Program-made: the position numbers and the translations under genes
Notes under the pieces: generated by a model
The model's input: only the letters and a program-made list of their open reading frames with translations
Databases searched by the model: none
What the model was told of the DNA's origin: nothing
Shown: one piece after another, positions 35,298-44,063 of the stretch
Layout of the letters: each line of letters begins with the position of its first letter
Position numbering within the stretch: the stretch's first letter is position 1
Source: CAVONV01 sp963697355
GTDB lineage: Bacteria > Acidobacteriota > Vicinamibacteria > Marinacidobacterales > DATDRI01
Assembly: GCA_963697355.1 (NCBI GenBank)
Contig: CAVONV010000003.1
Coordinates: 62,001 to 126,000 of the forward strand
Length of the DNA: 64,000 nt
Direction: 5' to 3'

Positions 35298-37980
35298 TGG
35301 CTTTGATCCTGTTCAACGCGTCGAGCGCAGCTCGAGACACATCAGCATCCTCTTCCTGGGCGGCAACTTGGAGTACAGGAAGACTGCGCGTTGAACGCAG
35401 CTTGCCGAGAGCCTCCAAAGCTTGGGAGCGGGAAGAAAATGAGGCATCGATCGCAAGGCGTTCGAGCAGACCGATCGCCCAGCGATCGGCTAGAGCTTCG
35501 AGACTCATGCATCCGACTTTCTGAAGAAGCGGGTTCTTCTGAGTCACCGCATGCTGAATGGCCGCCTTCAAAGAATCTTCGACTTTGTTCTTGGTCACGG
35601 CCTCGCGGTAGCACTCCGCGGCCAATAGTAGATCGAGTGGAATCAGATTCTCGATGAGGTCTGAGCTCTCAGCGAGAAACCCGCTGACAAAAGGAAGGGC
35701 ACCATGGAGCGGCCCGCGGGCAAGATTGTAGGGGCGTCCTTCTTCACCGTCAATGGGAGTCCACCGCGCGGGGGCGATGGAATTCACCAACTCGGACAAA
35801 GGACGGCCTCGCAATGCAACACCGGTCAGGAACTCTTGGAATCCGATATGAGGGAAGCTAAAGGCGTTGGGCCCTCGCAGCATTCGGGTCTTGCTCAGCT
35901 CGGCCAAAAGCGCGTCGGCTTGGCCGGCGGTCATTTGACGTAGGTCCAGATCCGTTTCGAGACCGTCGCAGCTACCCTCTTCGACATCGTTACCGAGGTT
36001 TTTTCGAGTGATGGCAGTCCGGTGCTCCGAGCTCATGACGAGCGCCAGCCTGGGGAGTACCCCTTCTCGAAGATCAGGCTCGAGCGAAGCTCCGGCTACT
36101 CTGTAAAACGCACTATAGAGCCCACTCAGTTTTGTCGGCACCTGTGCTCCGTCCCGCCAGAGACGCCGAGCCATCGTCAGCACCAGCGGATTACCCACCT
36201 TAGAACCTAGGTACCGCGAAATCTGTCGATACATCAATCTCGCCGGCTCTGCCCTCAAGGCATCATCACCGATGAGAAAATCCATTGCTTCCCATTCAGA
36301 GAATGGCACGAGCTCCACCCAGTTCGGGATCTCCAACGCAAAGGGCACAGCACTCCTCGCGGCTACCACGAACCGGTTCATCGGGTACCGCCTCATGAAC
36401 TCGTTGAGTGCGCCAGTCAACCGCTCCGCCATTTGAGCGCTCAGTCCATCCAAGGAATCGACGAGGAAAACAAAACGGCCTTCCTCGAGATCCTTCGTGA
36501 ACAACTCTCGATCGAGCCCTTCAGCGAGGTAGTCGACGATAGGGGTGCGGGCCGGTAGCTCGGAAAGCGAAACGTAGATAGGAAGCGGTGATTTTGCACT
36601 ATAGGAAAGGATGGGCTGGGCCGCCTCAAAAAAGAGGCGGTAGAGCGTCATCGTCTTTCCACTACCGGGTTCTCCGATAAGAAGCATTCTTTGAAAATGC
36701 CCTGACAACTCGTTCGCGGAACGTGGTCGCGCTAGAAAATCGGCAGAGTGAAGTATCGAGGTCAACGGCTCTTTTCGCGGCATCCAGCGCAAGAGCTGCT
36801 TGGTATAGCGCTCGGGTTTGGGCCAGACGCGGTTGAGTGTCTCTCGGATCTTTCGCCGATACCGTCCCTCGGATAGCTGATAGACCCTCTGCACTCGCTC
36901 TCGCGCTTCGTTGAAGAACACGCGCGCGTCCTTCCGGGAAAGGAAGAGCGACGGTGTCAGCCAACCGCTTTCCAGTGGGAATTCACTCGCAACTTCACCA
37001 CGCGCGTCCGACAATGCCGCATCCACCGATTTGAAGTGGGTCAGGGAGCGGTAGAACGATTCAGCAAAACGCCAGACGAGATCCTCAGTGGTCGCGCCAC
37101 GTTGGGTCAGCACAGCCGGTGTGACTTTGAGAAGCTCCCTGGCGAGATCGGGACTTGCAGCTCCCGCCTGTTCTCCACCACTGACAACGATCAACCTCGG
37201 ACTCGCGCCGTTCAGGAGGGCGGCAAACTCTCCACTAGTAAGAACCTCTTCTCTCCCCTGTTCCCCATCGAGAACAATGGTGGCGTTGTCTGATACCCAT
37301 TTACATTCAGTGACGATATGCAGGACGTCGATATTTCTCTCGACGAGCCGTTCAAGCTCCAGCCGGCCGAGCGCTCCTGCTCCGAGCGGAGCACCCGCCT
37401 CTTCGAGAGCCACCAATCCCTCCGTCTCGAGCGGACGGATCGCGTCTTTGATGACCTCTGCCTCATGCCTGACTCGAAGCCCACGAGCGGAGCCCCTGAG
37501 GTTGACGGCCGCAAGCAGCACACGCAAGGGCATCCGCAAAGGGATCGAAGGCGGCTCGCTGGGTTGTTCGCAGAACCGAACCAAAGTGGTCTCATCGGAG
37601 TTGAGCACAAAATCGTTGTGACGCGTATCGTACAAGCATTCCCAAGGCAAACGAGCCGCAATGGGTGGGTCGATTCTCAACCGTATCCGAATCTTGGACT
37701 CTGTGGGGCGAGCCTGCTCTCGTATATGCAGGTACAGTCTCAGGATGTCACGCTGAAAAAGAGACTCAAAGAGACGAGCTCCCACATACTGGAGTTGCTC
37801 GGGGTTGAGCTCGCCGAGTCGGTCGACGCCGCTGACGAACTCTCGGTCATAAAAAGGCAGTTGGATTTGAATCGGGGGTGTCGAGCGACCAAACTCCTCC
37901 CAGGCCCGGGCCGTAAAAAAGCCTGGGGTGGGATCCCACCAGACGGCCACCAAGAAGTCTCGGTACTCGAATGCCCTCAT
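35293..37980 (-). CDS. CHAT-like / NACHT (STAND ATPase) / HEAT-repeat protein
   Basis: 895 residues, three parts. Residues about 1-350 look like a CHAT-type caspase-like domain: PPIAARLPWECLYD, DVLHIVTECKW, RLIVVSGGEQAG, PAVLTQRG. The catalytic His-Gly and Cys positions (usually HxxGHG and NACxS) read as TECKW and SGGEQ, so protease activity is doubtful. About 440-600 is a NACHT-type ATPase (Walker A LLIGEPGSGKT, Walker B RFVFLVDSLDGL). About 780-895 has HEAT-like repeats ending in VSRAALDALNRIKAS. Such STAND proteins sense a signal, oligomerise and trigger an effector, often in phage defence or stress control. ATG 37980 has GGAG seven bases upstream. Its own promoter and palindrome lie at 38223-38262. 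No obvious effector or CRISPR partner is adjacent. Confidence 0.75.
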   Translation of the reverse strand: MRAFEYRDFLVAVWWDPTPGFFTARAWEEFGRSTPPIQIQLPFYDREFVSGVDRLGELNPEQLQYVGARLFESLFQRDILRLYLHIREQARPTESKIRIRLRIDPPIAARLPWECLYDTRHNDFVLNSDETTLVRFCEQPSEPPSIPLRMPLRVLLAAVNLRGSARGLRVRHEAEVIKDAIRPLETEGLVALEEAGAPLGAGALGRLELERLVERNIDVLHIVTECKWVSDNATIVLDGEQGREEVLTSGEFAALLNGASPRLIVVSGGEQAGAASPDLARELLKVTPAVLTQRGATTEDLVWRFAESFYRSLTHFKSVDAALSDARGEVASEFPLESGWLTPSLFLSRKDARVFFNEARERVQRVYQLSEGRYRRKIRETLNRVWPKPERYTKQLLRWMPRKEPLTSILHSADFLARPRSANELSGHFQRMLLIGEPGSGKTMTLYRLFFEAAQPILSYSAKSPLPIYVSLSELPARTPIVDYLAEGLDRELFTKDLEEGRFVFLVDSLDGLSAQMAERLTGALNEFMRRYPMNRFVVAARSAVPFALEIPNWVELVPFSEWEAMDFLIGDDALRAEPARLMYRQISRYLGSKVGNPLVLTMARRLWRDGAQVPTKLSGLYSAFYRVAGASLEPDLREGVLPRLALVMSSEHRTAITRKNLGNDVEEGSCDGLETDLDLRQMTAGQADALLAELSKTRMLRGPNAFSFPHIGFQEFLTGVALRGRPLSELVNSIAPARWTPIDGEEGRPYNLARGPLHGALPFVSGFLAESSDLIENLIPLDLLLAAECYREAVTKNKVEDSLKAAIQHAVTQKNPLLQKVGCMSLEALADRWAIGLLERLAIDASFSSRSQALEALGKLRSTRSLPVLQVAAQEEDADVSRAALDALNRIKAS

Positions 37981-38222
37981 GAGGTTACTCCAACGACCAG
38001 AGCGAATCCCACTGACAGGCCTGCGAAGGCCCCAAACCAACTATTTGGAAGCTTCTATCTTATTGTTAGAAAACACCCCATTTTCCAGGAGCGGAAACGA
38101 ATCTTTCAAAACAATTAAGTACTTGTTTTCAAATAATATACGACCGGGACACAAGCGCAGTGCGTCACTGCTAACCACGTAGGAACGCCCCAAACAACTG
38201 AGATCAATCCATACTTACTTTG

Positions 38223-38235
38223 GAATAGTCTATTC
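38223..38235. promoter_or_regulatory. Perfect palindrome GAATAG-T-CTATTC at the CHAT-like/NACHT promoter
   Basis: Arms 38223-38228 and 38230-38235 overlap the -10 box end and expected transcription start of the minus-strand promoter at 38234-38262. The position is that of a repressor operator. Confidence 0.45.
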
Positions 38236-38262
38236 TATACAACAATAGCCGGCCAAAGTCAA
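38234..38262 (-). promoter_or_regulatory. CHAT-like/NACHT gene promoter
   Basis: On the minus strand TTGACT (38262-38257), 17 bases, TATAGA (38239-38234). The untranslated leader to ATG 37980 would be about 245 bases and is unusually A/T-rich for the window; the rest of the gap 37981-38293 shows no gene. Confidence 0.5.
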
Positions 38263-38293
38263 GTGTCTAAAAGGCTTTTGCTCTGTGGAGGCG

Positions 38294-39067
38294 TCAAGAA
38301 TTGAAATTAGCTTGGAGAGTTTTCTCTCGGTAATCGACTCCATCGATGACGACGTCTCGGCACATCTCGTAGAGTCGCGACCTCAGCCGGACGGTGATGC
38401 GCTCCGAGAGCGTGTGCTCGGCCACGCCTCTGCGGCCGAATCCCGGATTCTCCGCAGATCGCTTCGATGGCCGATCGGAGAAATTTGTAGTAATGATGGT
38501 GGGCTTCTTCTCATTGTAGCGATAGTTCAGTATGTAGAAAAGCGTATCGAAAACCCACAGTGTCGGGTTTTCCCCACCCAAATCGTCAAGGATGAGAGGC
38601 TCGGCTTCCAGAACGGGCCGCAGGACTTCTACCTCAGTGGCTCGGGTGTCTGGATCGTAGGATGTCTTGATTTCACGCAGTAGAGAACGAAAATCCACGA
38701 AGAGTGCTCGAACGTTGATGCCCCGCTCTACAAGGATACGTCTCAGGATAGCCACCGAAAGGTGTGTCTTCCCGACGCCTGGCGGGCCACTGAATAACAA
38801 CCCTGTCTCAACGTCGGGGAATTCATCGGCCCATTTCTCCGAGATACGCCGCGATTTTTCGAGCTTCGCATCCAGGTCGTCGAACGGCTTCCCCCCTCCG
38901 CGAGCGTCGAAGGCACAATCAAGATACCTTCTCGGCACACCGGCGTTTTCGATGGTCGAGACCACCGTGCCCCCCGCCCAGCATTCGCATCGCACGACAC
39001 GCACCACACCGTCCCGTTCGACCCGTTTCCAGCTAGTGCCGTCGCAAATGGAGCACTGACTCTTCAA
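38294..39067 (-). CDS. DnaC/DnaI-like AAA+ ATPase (helicase-loader type)
   Basis: 257 residues. An N-terminal zinc-binding knuckle (CSICDGTSW, then VRCEC) precedes a P-loop ATPase: Walker A LLFSGPPGVGKTHLS, Walker B LILDDLG, then YNEKKPTIITTNFSD (sensor) and a C-terminal ERITVRLRSRLYEMC. This is the plan of DnaC/DnaI/IstB loaders. With a cluster of Cys and no transposase nearby, it is more likely a replicative helicase loader than IstB. The start is TTG 39067, overlapping the sigma factor stop as TTGA, so the two genes are translationally coupled. Confidence 0.85.
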   Translation of the reverse strand: MKSQCSICDGTSWKRVERDGVVRVVRCECWAGGTVVSTIENAGVPRRYLDCAFDARGGGKPFDDLDAKLEKSRRISEKWADEFPDVETGLLFSGPPGVGKTHLSVAILRRILVERGINVRALFVDFRSLLREIKTSYDPDTRATEVEVLRPVLEAEPLILDDLGGENPTLWVFDTLFYILNYRYNEKKPTIITTNFSDRPSKRSAENPGFGRRGVAEHTLSERITVRLRSRLYEMCRDVVIDGVDYREKTLQANFNS

Positions 39068-39921
39068 TTCAAAAAACCTCGAAGTGCTTGTGCGTTCCCG
39101 GAGCGACGAAGTTTGGTGATGGCCTTGTTCTCGATCTGCCGGACACGCTCTCGCGAAAGTTTGAGCATATCACCAATTTCTTGAAGTGTCCTCGGCTCTT
39201 CTCCGCCCATACCGAACCGAAGCCGGAGCACTTCGGATTCTTTCGGTCCGAGCTCCTTCAGCAAATCTTGAATCTGCTTCAAGAACGATTCACGAATAAG
39301 CTCGATCTCGACCGGGGGCTCGGTATCCTGTACCAATCTGTCCCCCACTTCGATCTCTCCGTCTTCTCCGACGGATTCGGACAGGGAGACATCCCTTCCG
39401 GAAATGGCCAGAAACGTGTTGACGTCGCCGAGCGACAGGTCGAGCGAGGCGGCCACTTCCTCGGGGGCGGGTGTGCCCGCCTTTTCGCCATCTTCCGTGA
39501 ACTCACGTTCGATTTTGCCAAAAGCACGTGACATTCTGGAAGGTACGCTGAAAACGCGCATGTGCTCCGATAACACCTGTATGATGGATTGACGAATCCA
39601 CCAAACCGCGTAAGAAATGAACTTCACGTTCCGATCGGGATCGAAACGGCGGGCCGCCTCCATGAGTCCAAGGTTGCCCTCGTGGATCAAATCAAGATAG
39701 GAAATCCCCATTCCTCGATACCGTTTGGCGTAGCTGACGACGAATCGCAGATTACACTCGACCAGGCGGCGGTGGGCACTTTCATCACCCTGCGCGATGC
39801 GTCGAGCGAGGCTCTTCTCTTCCTCGGGTGTCAATCGGGGAAACTTGCCAATCTCGCGAAAGTAGAGATTGAGAGCCTCGGCTTTTTCGCGGCCCGGAGA
39901 TGGCGAGTCCTCTTTTTTCAT
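39064..39921 (-). CDS. RpoD/SigA-type sigma-70 factor (short, group 2-like)
   Basis: 285 residues. Region 1.2 (NLYFREIGKFPRLTPEEEK), region 2 (NLRFVVSYAKRYRGMGISYLDLIHEGNLGLMEAARRFDP, KFISYAVWWIRQSI), region 3 (PEEVAASLDLSLGDVNTFL) and region 4 with the helix-turn-helix TLQEIGDMLKLSRERVRQIE. Region 1.1 and the long non-conserved insert of housekeeping RpoD are missing, so it is either a short primary sigma or a group 2 alternative sigma. It is the first gene of a pair with the DnaC-like ATPase (TTGA overlap). Confidence 0.9.
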   Translation of the reverse strand: MKKEDSPSPGREKAEALNLYFREIGKFPRLTPEEEKSLARRIAQGDESAHRRLVECNLRFVVSYAKRYRGMGISYLDLIHEGNLGLMEAARRFDPDRNVKFISYAVWWIRQSIIQVLSEHMRVFSVPSRMSRAFGKIEREFTEDGEKAGTPAPEEVAASLDLSLGDVNTFLAISGRDVSLSESVGEDGEIEVGDRLVQDTEPPVEIELIRESFLKQIQDLLKELGPKESEVLRLRFGMGGEEPRTLQEIGDMLKLSRERVRQIENKAITKLRRSGNAQALRGFLN

Positions 39922-40108
39922 GGGTGCATCATGCCGCAGGAACCGGCATCCGCCAAGTGGCTTACAGTGTCATTCGGCGGCGGCCCGAGCCCGATGGGTT
40001 CCCATTGAACACCATTTGCATCGCATCTGCCACAGACCTGCGTTTTGATGCTTCGGGTTGGGGCACCGGCGCGGGCTCGGACTACTACAAGAACAGGGAC
40101 AAGGGCCT

Positions 40109-40541
40109 TTAGCGGTTAGCTTTTACGAGATTTCGCGGGGGTAGCTTGACCAGAGCATCCTTGACCCGCTCTTTCCAACCCTCTTCTTCTTTGACCATCT
40201 CGCGTTGAACGTATTCGATGAACCTCGAAATCTCTCCCTGCATTTTCTCCATCTTGACGCGCATGTTGAGGATGATCTCCACACCCGCAAGGTTGACACC
40301 CAGAATCTCGTGTCAAGTTCAAGATGGTCTCGAGTTGGCGCAAATCTTCCTCGGAGTAGAGGCGGGTATTCCCTTCGGTCCGAGATGGTCTGAGGAGCCC
40401 TTCTCGCTCGTACAAACGGAGCGTCTGCGGGTGAATCCCATAAGTCTGGGCAACCGTACTAATCATGTAGTAACCCTTGCCCTTGCCCCGATTTCGTGGG
40501 CCCTCCCGCTCCGGATGTTCTTTGTTCTTCACTCTCGTCAC
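40109..40541 (-). CDS. hspR: HspR-type MerR-family heat-shock repressor, frameshifted
   Basis: The N-terminal half is clearly HspR: TVAQTYGIHPQTLRLYEREG, PSRTEGNTRLYSEEDLRQLE and ILNLTRD. The frame is then lost at GATTCTGGG. Dropping one T near 40310-40316 restores DLGVNLAGVEIILNMR, KMEKMQGEISRFIEYVQRE and a stop at 40109-40111. GTG 40541 overlaps the dnaJ stop (GTGA), giving dnaK-dnaJ-hspR. An internal ATG (MISTVAQ) is an alternative start. Family knowledge: HspR represses the dnaK operon, with DnaK as corepressor, in Actinobacteria and others. The likely target here is the dnaK promoter at 43804-43832. Confidence 0.82.
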
Positions 40542-41656
40542 CCCTTGCTTCGCTCGAGATCCTTGAATAGGCCTTCTCGGGGATCCTCCGGATGTAGCTT
40601 TGCCAGTTCCGTCAGGATCTCTTTGGACCGCTCGTCGCGCACAACAGGCGTGGTGATGTGCACAATGACGAAAAGGTCACCGCGCCCTTCCCCCACGATC
40701 ATGGGTGCACCCCGGCCGGATAGACGCAGTTTTTGTCCACTTAGCACACCCGCGGGAACGCGGACTTTGACGGAGCCGTCCATCGTCGGCACCTCGATAC
40801 GGCAACCGAGGGCAGCTTCCGTGAACGTGATAGGGACATTCATGAACAAGTTGTCACCCTTGCGAGTGTAGTAAGGATGCGGTGCCACTTGAACCCGGAC
40901 ATGTAGGTCGCCGGTCCGTCCCCCTCCTCGGCCCTCGCTGCCTTTCCCCGGAACCACGATTTGGAAACCGTCGTAGGCGCCCGATGGCGTGGTGACGGAG
41001 ATCAACTCCTCCCTCGCCAACCTTCCCGCTCCCTGGCAATCAGGACAAGTCTGCCGATCGGAAACACCCTCACCATTACAATCATGACATGGCTTGGCAA
41101 ACAGCATGAATCCCCGGGTTTGAGTCGAACGACCGCTTCCCCGACATCTCACACAGGTCTCCTGTCGATCGGCAGCAACGCTTCCCCAGCCCGCGCAGGT
41201 TCGGCACGAAATCAACCTACGGATTTGAAACGCTGCAGACAAACCCTGGAGAGACTCGTCGAAAGATATGCTCAAGGTGTGTTGTACATCTTCCCCGCGA
41301 CGCTCCCCTTCCGAGCGAGGCGACCTTGTCTGACGTCCAAAGATCTCAGGAAAGATATCAGCTTGAACATCACCGGAGAGGGAAAAATCGAATCCTTCAA
41401 AGCCGTAATTGACCACGGTTTCTACGACTTCTTCGGATGGCCTCTCTCCCAGTCTGTCGTAACGCTCCCAATCATCGGGACTGGAGAGAATGTCGTAGGC
41501 CTCACAGATTTGCCGGTAGTGCACCTCCGCAGCGCGGTCTCCCGGGTTGATGTCGGGATGGAATCGCCGGGCTAGTCGCCGAAAGGCCCGTTTGAGCTCG
41601 ACCCTCGAGGCACTTCGCTTCACCTGCAGCAAAGTATAATAGTCAGTTTCGCTCAT
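40538..41656 (-). CDS. dnaJ: Chaperone protein DnaJ
   Basis: 372 residues. J domain with the HPD motif (YYTLLQVKRSASRVELKRAF, RRFHPDINPG), a short G/F-like segment, four zinc-finger repeats (CRTCAGWG, CVRCRGSG, CHDCNGEG, CPDCQGAG) and a C-terminal substrate-binding domain (DGFQIVVPGKGSEGRGG, ALGCRIEVPTMDG). It stimulates DnaK ATPase and holds unfolded proteins. It lies between dnaK (158 bases upstream, separated by an ACTGGTT repeat) and hspR, whose start overlaps its stop. Confidence 0.96.
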   Translation of the reverse strand: MSETDYYTLLQVKRSASRVELKRAFRRLARRFHPDINPGDRAAEVHYRQICEAYDILSSPDDWERYDRLGERPSEEVVETVVNYGFEGFDFSLSGDVQADIFPEIFGRQTRSPRSEGERRGEDVQHTLSISFDESLQGLSAAFQIRRLISCRTCAGWGSVAADRQETCVRCRGSGRSTQTRGFMLFAKPCHDCNGEGVSDRQTCPDCQGAGRLAREELISVTTPSGAYDGFQIVVPGKGSEGRGGGRTGDLHVRVQVAPHPYYTRKGDNLFMNVPITFTEAALGCRIEVPTMDGSVKVRVPAGVLSGQKLRLSGRGAPMIVGEGRGDLFVIVHITTPVVRDERSKEILTELAKLHPEDPREGLFKDLERSKG

Positions 41657-41736
41657 TGTTCCATTCTCGAGTCAGCAATCAAGCCGTCCGTTTCTGCGAC
41701 CCGGCATCTGATTTCTCGCGTCCCGCCTTACTGCCC

Positions 41737-41812
41737 ACTCTCCACTGGTTACTGGTTACTGGTTACTGGTCACTGGTCACTGGTCACTGGTTACTGGTTA
41801 CTGGTTACTGTT
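41737..41812. repeat. ACTGGTT/ACTGGTC tandem repeat between dnaK and dnaJ
   Basis: About ten near-perfect seven-base units (TACTGGT, CACTGGT) over 76 bases, immediately before the dnaK stop side. Related to the tract at 34483-34690. It may slow or partly end transcription between the two chaperone genes; this is inference. Confidence 0.65.
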
Positions 41813-41814
41813 TT

Positions 41815-43752
41815 TTACTTCTTCCCGTCCTCTTCGGGTTCCACAATCTCGGCGTCAATGACGTCGCCTTCGCCGGCCCCTTGTCCCCCTTGTGAGGGTG
41901 GTGCCTGTTCCGAGCCTTCCGTCGCTGACTCGCCCCCGGAACCCGGCTGCGGCGAGACCTTTTGATACATTACCTCGGCGAGACGATGGCTCGCACGCTC
42001 GAGGACTTCACGGGCGTTTCGAACCGCTTGGATGTCACCTTCTGCAAGCGCTTTCTTGGCGTCTGCGACGGCATGCTCGATTTGCTTGACCTCCTCGTCG
42101 GGGATCTTCTCGCGGTTCTCGCTCAGAATGGTCTCGGTTTGATAGACCATATTGTCGGTCTTGTTGCGTTCTTCCGCTTCTTCTCGGCGTCGCTTGTCGT
42201 CGTCTGCGTGTGCTTCCGCTTCTTTGTGCATCTTTTCCACTTCCTCGCTCGACAAACCACTCGAGGCTGTAATGGTGATGGCCTGTTGTTTGCTCGTAGC
42301 AAGGTCTTTCGCAGAAACGTTGACGATGCCGTTGGCATCGATATCGAAGGTGACCTCGACTTGAGGCACCCCGCGCGGCGCCGGCGGAATTCCCACGAGG
42401 TGAAACTTCCCAAGCGTGCGATTGTCTTTGGACATGGCCCGTTCGCCCTGGAGAACGTGAACTTCCACCTGAGTCTGATTGTCGGTCGCCGTCGAGAATA
42501 TCTCGCTCTTCTTGGTGGGAATGGTGGTATTGCGCTCTATCAGTCGCGTGAAAACACCACCGAGGGTTTCGATGCCAAGAGACAAAGGTGTCACGTCGAG
42601 CAAGAGAAGGTCCTTGACCTCACCACCCAGCACACCGGCCTGGATCGCGGCCCCCACCGCGACGACCTCATCAGGGTTGACCCCTTTGTGCGGCTCTTTC
42701 TCAAATACTCCCTGAACCGTTTCTTGCACTTTCGGCATTCGCGTGGATCCACCGACCAAGACCACCGCATCGATCTCTTTGGGTGAGAGTCCCGCGTCAC
42801 TGAGGGCCTGTTTGCAGGGGCCCACGGTCCGCTGAATAAGGTCATCAATGAGCTGTTCGAGCTTCGAGCGGGTCAGCCGCAATGAGAGATGCTTCGGACC
42901 GGTTTGGTCGGCCGTGATGAAGGGTAGATTGATCTCTGTCTCCATGGTCGAGGAAAGCTCGATCTTGGCTTTCTCTGCTGCCTCCTTGAGACGCTGGAGA
43001 GCCATCCGATCTTTGGACAGGTCGACGCCTTCTCCTTTGACGAACTCATCGATGATCCAGTCGATGATCCGCTGGTCGATGTTGTCACCACCCAGGTGGG
43101 TGTCACCGTTGGTCGCTTTGACTTCGACGACCCCCTCTCCGACCTCGAGAATGGAGATGTCGAACGTTCCACCGCCGAAATCATAGACCGCAATCTTCTC
43201 GTCTTTCTTTCTATCCAACCCGTAGGCGAGTGCCGCGGCGGTGGGCTCATTGACGATGCGCAGCACCTCGATCCCGGCGATCTTCCCTGCGTCTTTGGTC
43301 GCTTGCCGCTGGCTGTCGTTGAAGTAAGCGGGAACTGTAATGACCGCCTGCTCCACTGGCTGACCCAAATAGTCCTCTGCGGCCTGTCTCATCTTCTGGA
43401 GAATCATGGCGGAGATCTCGGGCGGGGAGTGCTGGCGCCCCTTGACCTCGATACGTGCAGCTCCGTTCTCGCCTTGGATGACTTTGTATGGAACCATTTT
43501 CATTTCTTCACTGACCTCGTCGAAACGACGTCCCATGAAGCGCTTGATCGAAAAGACGGTATTCTCTGGATTGGTGATGGCTTGCCGCTTTGCCACCTGG
43601 CCGACGAGGCGTTCTCCCCCCTTGCTGAAGGCAACTACCGAAGGGGTGGTTCGCCCCCCTTCGGGATTCGTAATAACGGCTGGATTGCCGCCTTCCATCA
43701 CCGCAACGACAGAATTCGTCGTACCAAGATCGATCCCGATGATCTTACCCAT
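41815..43752 (-). CDS. dnaK: Chaperone protein DnaK (Hsp70)
   Basis: 645 residues. ATPase domain: IIGIDLGTTNSVVAVMEGG, KRFMGRRFDEV, VPAYFNDSQRQATKDAG, IAVYDFGGGTFDISILEVG, VVLVGGSTRMPKVQ. Substrate-binding domain: TPLSLGIETLGGVFTRLIER, KFHLVGIPPAPRGVPQVEVTFDI. Acidic C-terminus GDVIDAEIVEPEEDGKK. Length and motifs are normal. It is the first gene of dnaK-dnaJ-hspR; grpE is not in the cluster. Transcription probably starts from the promoter at 43804-43832, which holds a ten-base palindrome in its spacer. Confidence 0.98.
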   Translation of the reverse strand: MGKIIGIDLGTTNSVVAVMEGGNPAVITNPEGGRTTPSVVAFSKGGERLVGQVAKRQAITNPENTVFSIKRFMGRRFDEVSEEMKMVPYKVIQGENGAARIEVKGRQHSPPEISAMILQKMRQAAEDYLGQPVEQAVITVPAYFNDSQRQATKDAGKIAGIEVLRIVNEPTAAALAYGLDRKKDEKIAVYDFGGGTFDISILEVGEGVVEVKATNGDTHLGGDNIDQRIIDWIIDEFVKGEGVDLSKDRMALQRLKEAAEKAKIELSSTMETEINLPFITADQTGPKHLSLRLTRSKLEQLIDDLIQRTVGPCKQALSDAGLSPKEIDAVVLVGGSTRMPKVQETVQGVFEKEPHKGVNPDEVVAVGAAIQAGVLGGEVKDLLLLDVTPLSLGIETLGGVFTRLIERNTTIPTKKSEIFSTATDNQTQVEVHVLQGERAMSKDNRTLGKFHLVGIPPAPRGVPQVEVTFDIDANGIVNVSAKDLATSKQQAITITASSGLSSEEVEKMHKEAEAHADDDKRRREEAEERNKTDNMVYQTETILSENREKIPDEEVKQIEHAVADAKKALAEGDIQAVRNAREVLERASHRLAEVMYQKVSPQPGSGGESATEGSEQAPPSQGGQGAGEGDVIDAEIVEPEEDGKK

Positions 43753-44063
43753 CTTCTACTATCCTCCTGCCCCGGCTTCCGCCGAGATTATTAGTCCCAT
43801 GTAAGGATATGATCTGAGCGCTCATATGTCAAGTTAGTTGCAAGAAATACCAACGAAAACTTGTAGCATAGCGGCGACAGACTGTCCTGGCGGGAGGACC
43901 CATCCATGACATCCTCAACGAAACCTCATGGGCATATGTCTCTTATTATAAGCAGTTTAAATCGCGTGGACTCCTACCTACGACGTGGTACAAAGCTTGC
44001 AACATTGTTCGACGAAGGTATGTATGGCCCCCGATTTACTCCGTATTGCGGAGGAGGTCGGTC
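43753..44063. other. Divergent dnaK/FecR intergenic region
   Basis: About 310 bases. It holds the dnaK promoter (43804-43832) on the minus strand, and a weaker plus-strand candidate TTGCAA (43997-44002), 16 bases, TATGTA (44019-44024), for the FecR gene, whose ribosome site GAGGAGG is at 44051-44057. Confidence 0.5.
43804..43832 (-). promoter_or_regulatory. dnaK promoter with palindrome TGAGCGCTCA
   Basis: On the minus strand TTGACA (43832-43827), 17 bases, TATCCT (43809-43804). The spacer contains the perfect palindrome TGAGCGCTCA (43815-43824). It is neither a CIRCE nor a full HAIR sequence, but is well placed for HspR. Confidence 0.6.

Noticed and set aside
43753..43860. CIRCE element at dnaK
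   Set aside because: No TTAGCACTC-N9-GAGTGCTAA; only the short TGAGCGCTCA palindrome is there, and the cluster encodes HspR, not HrcA.
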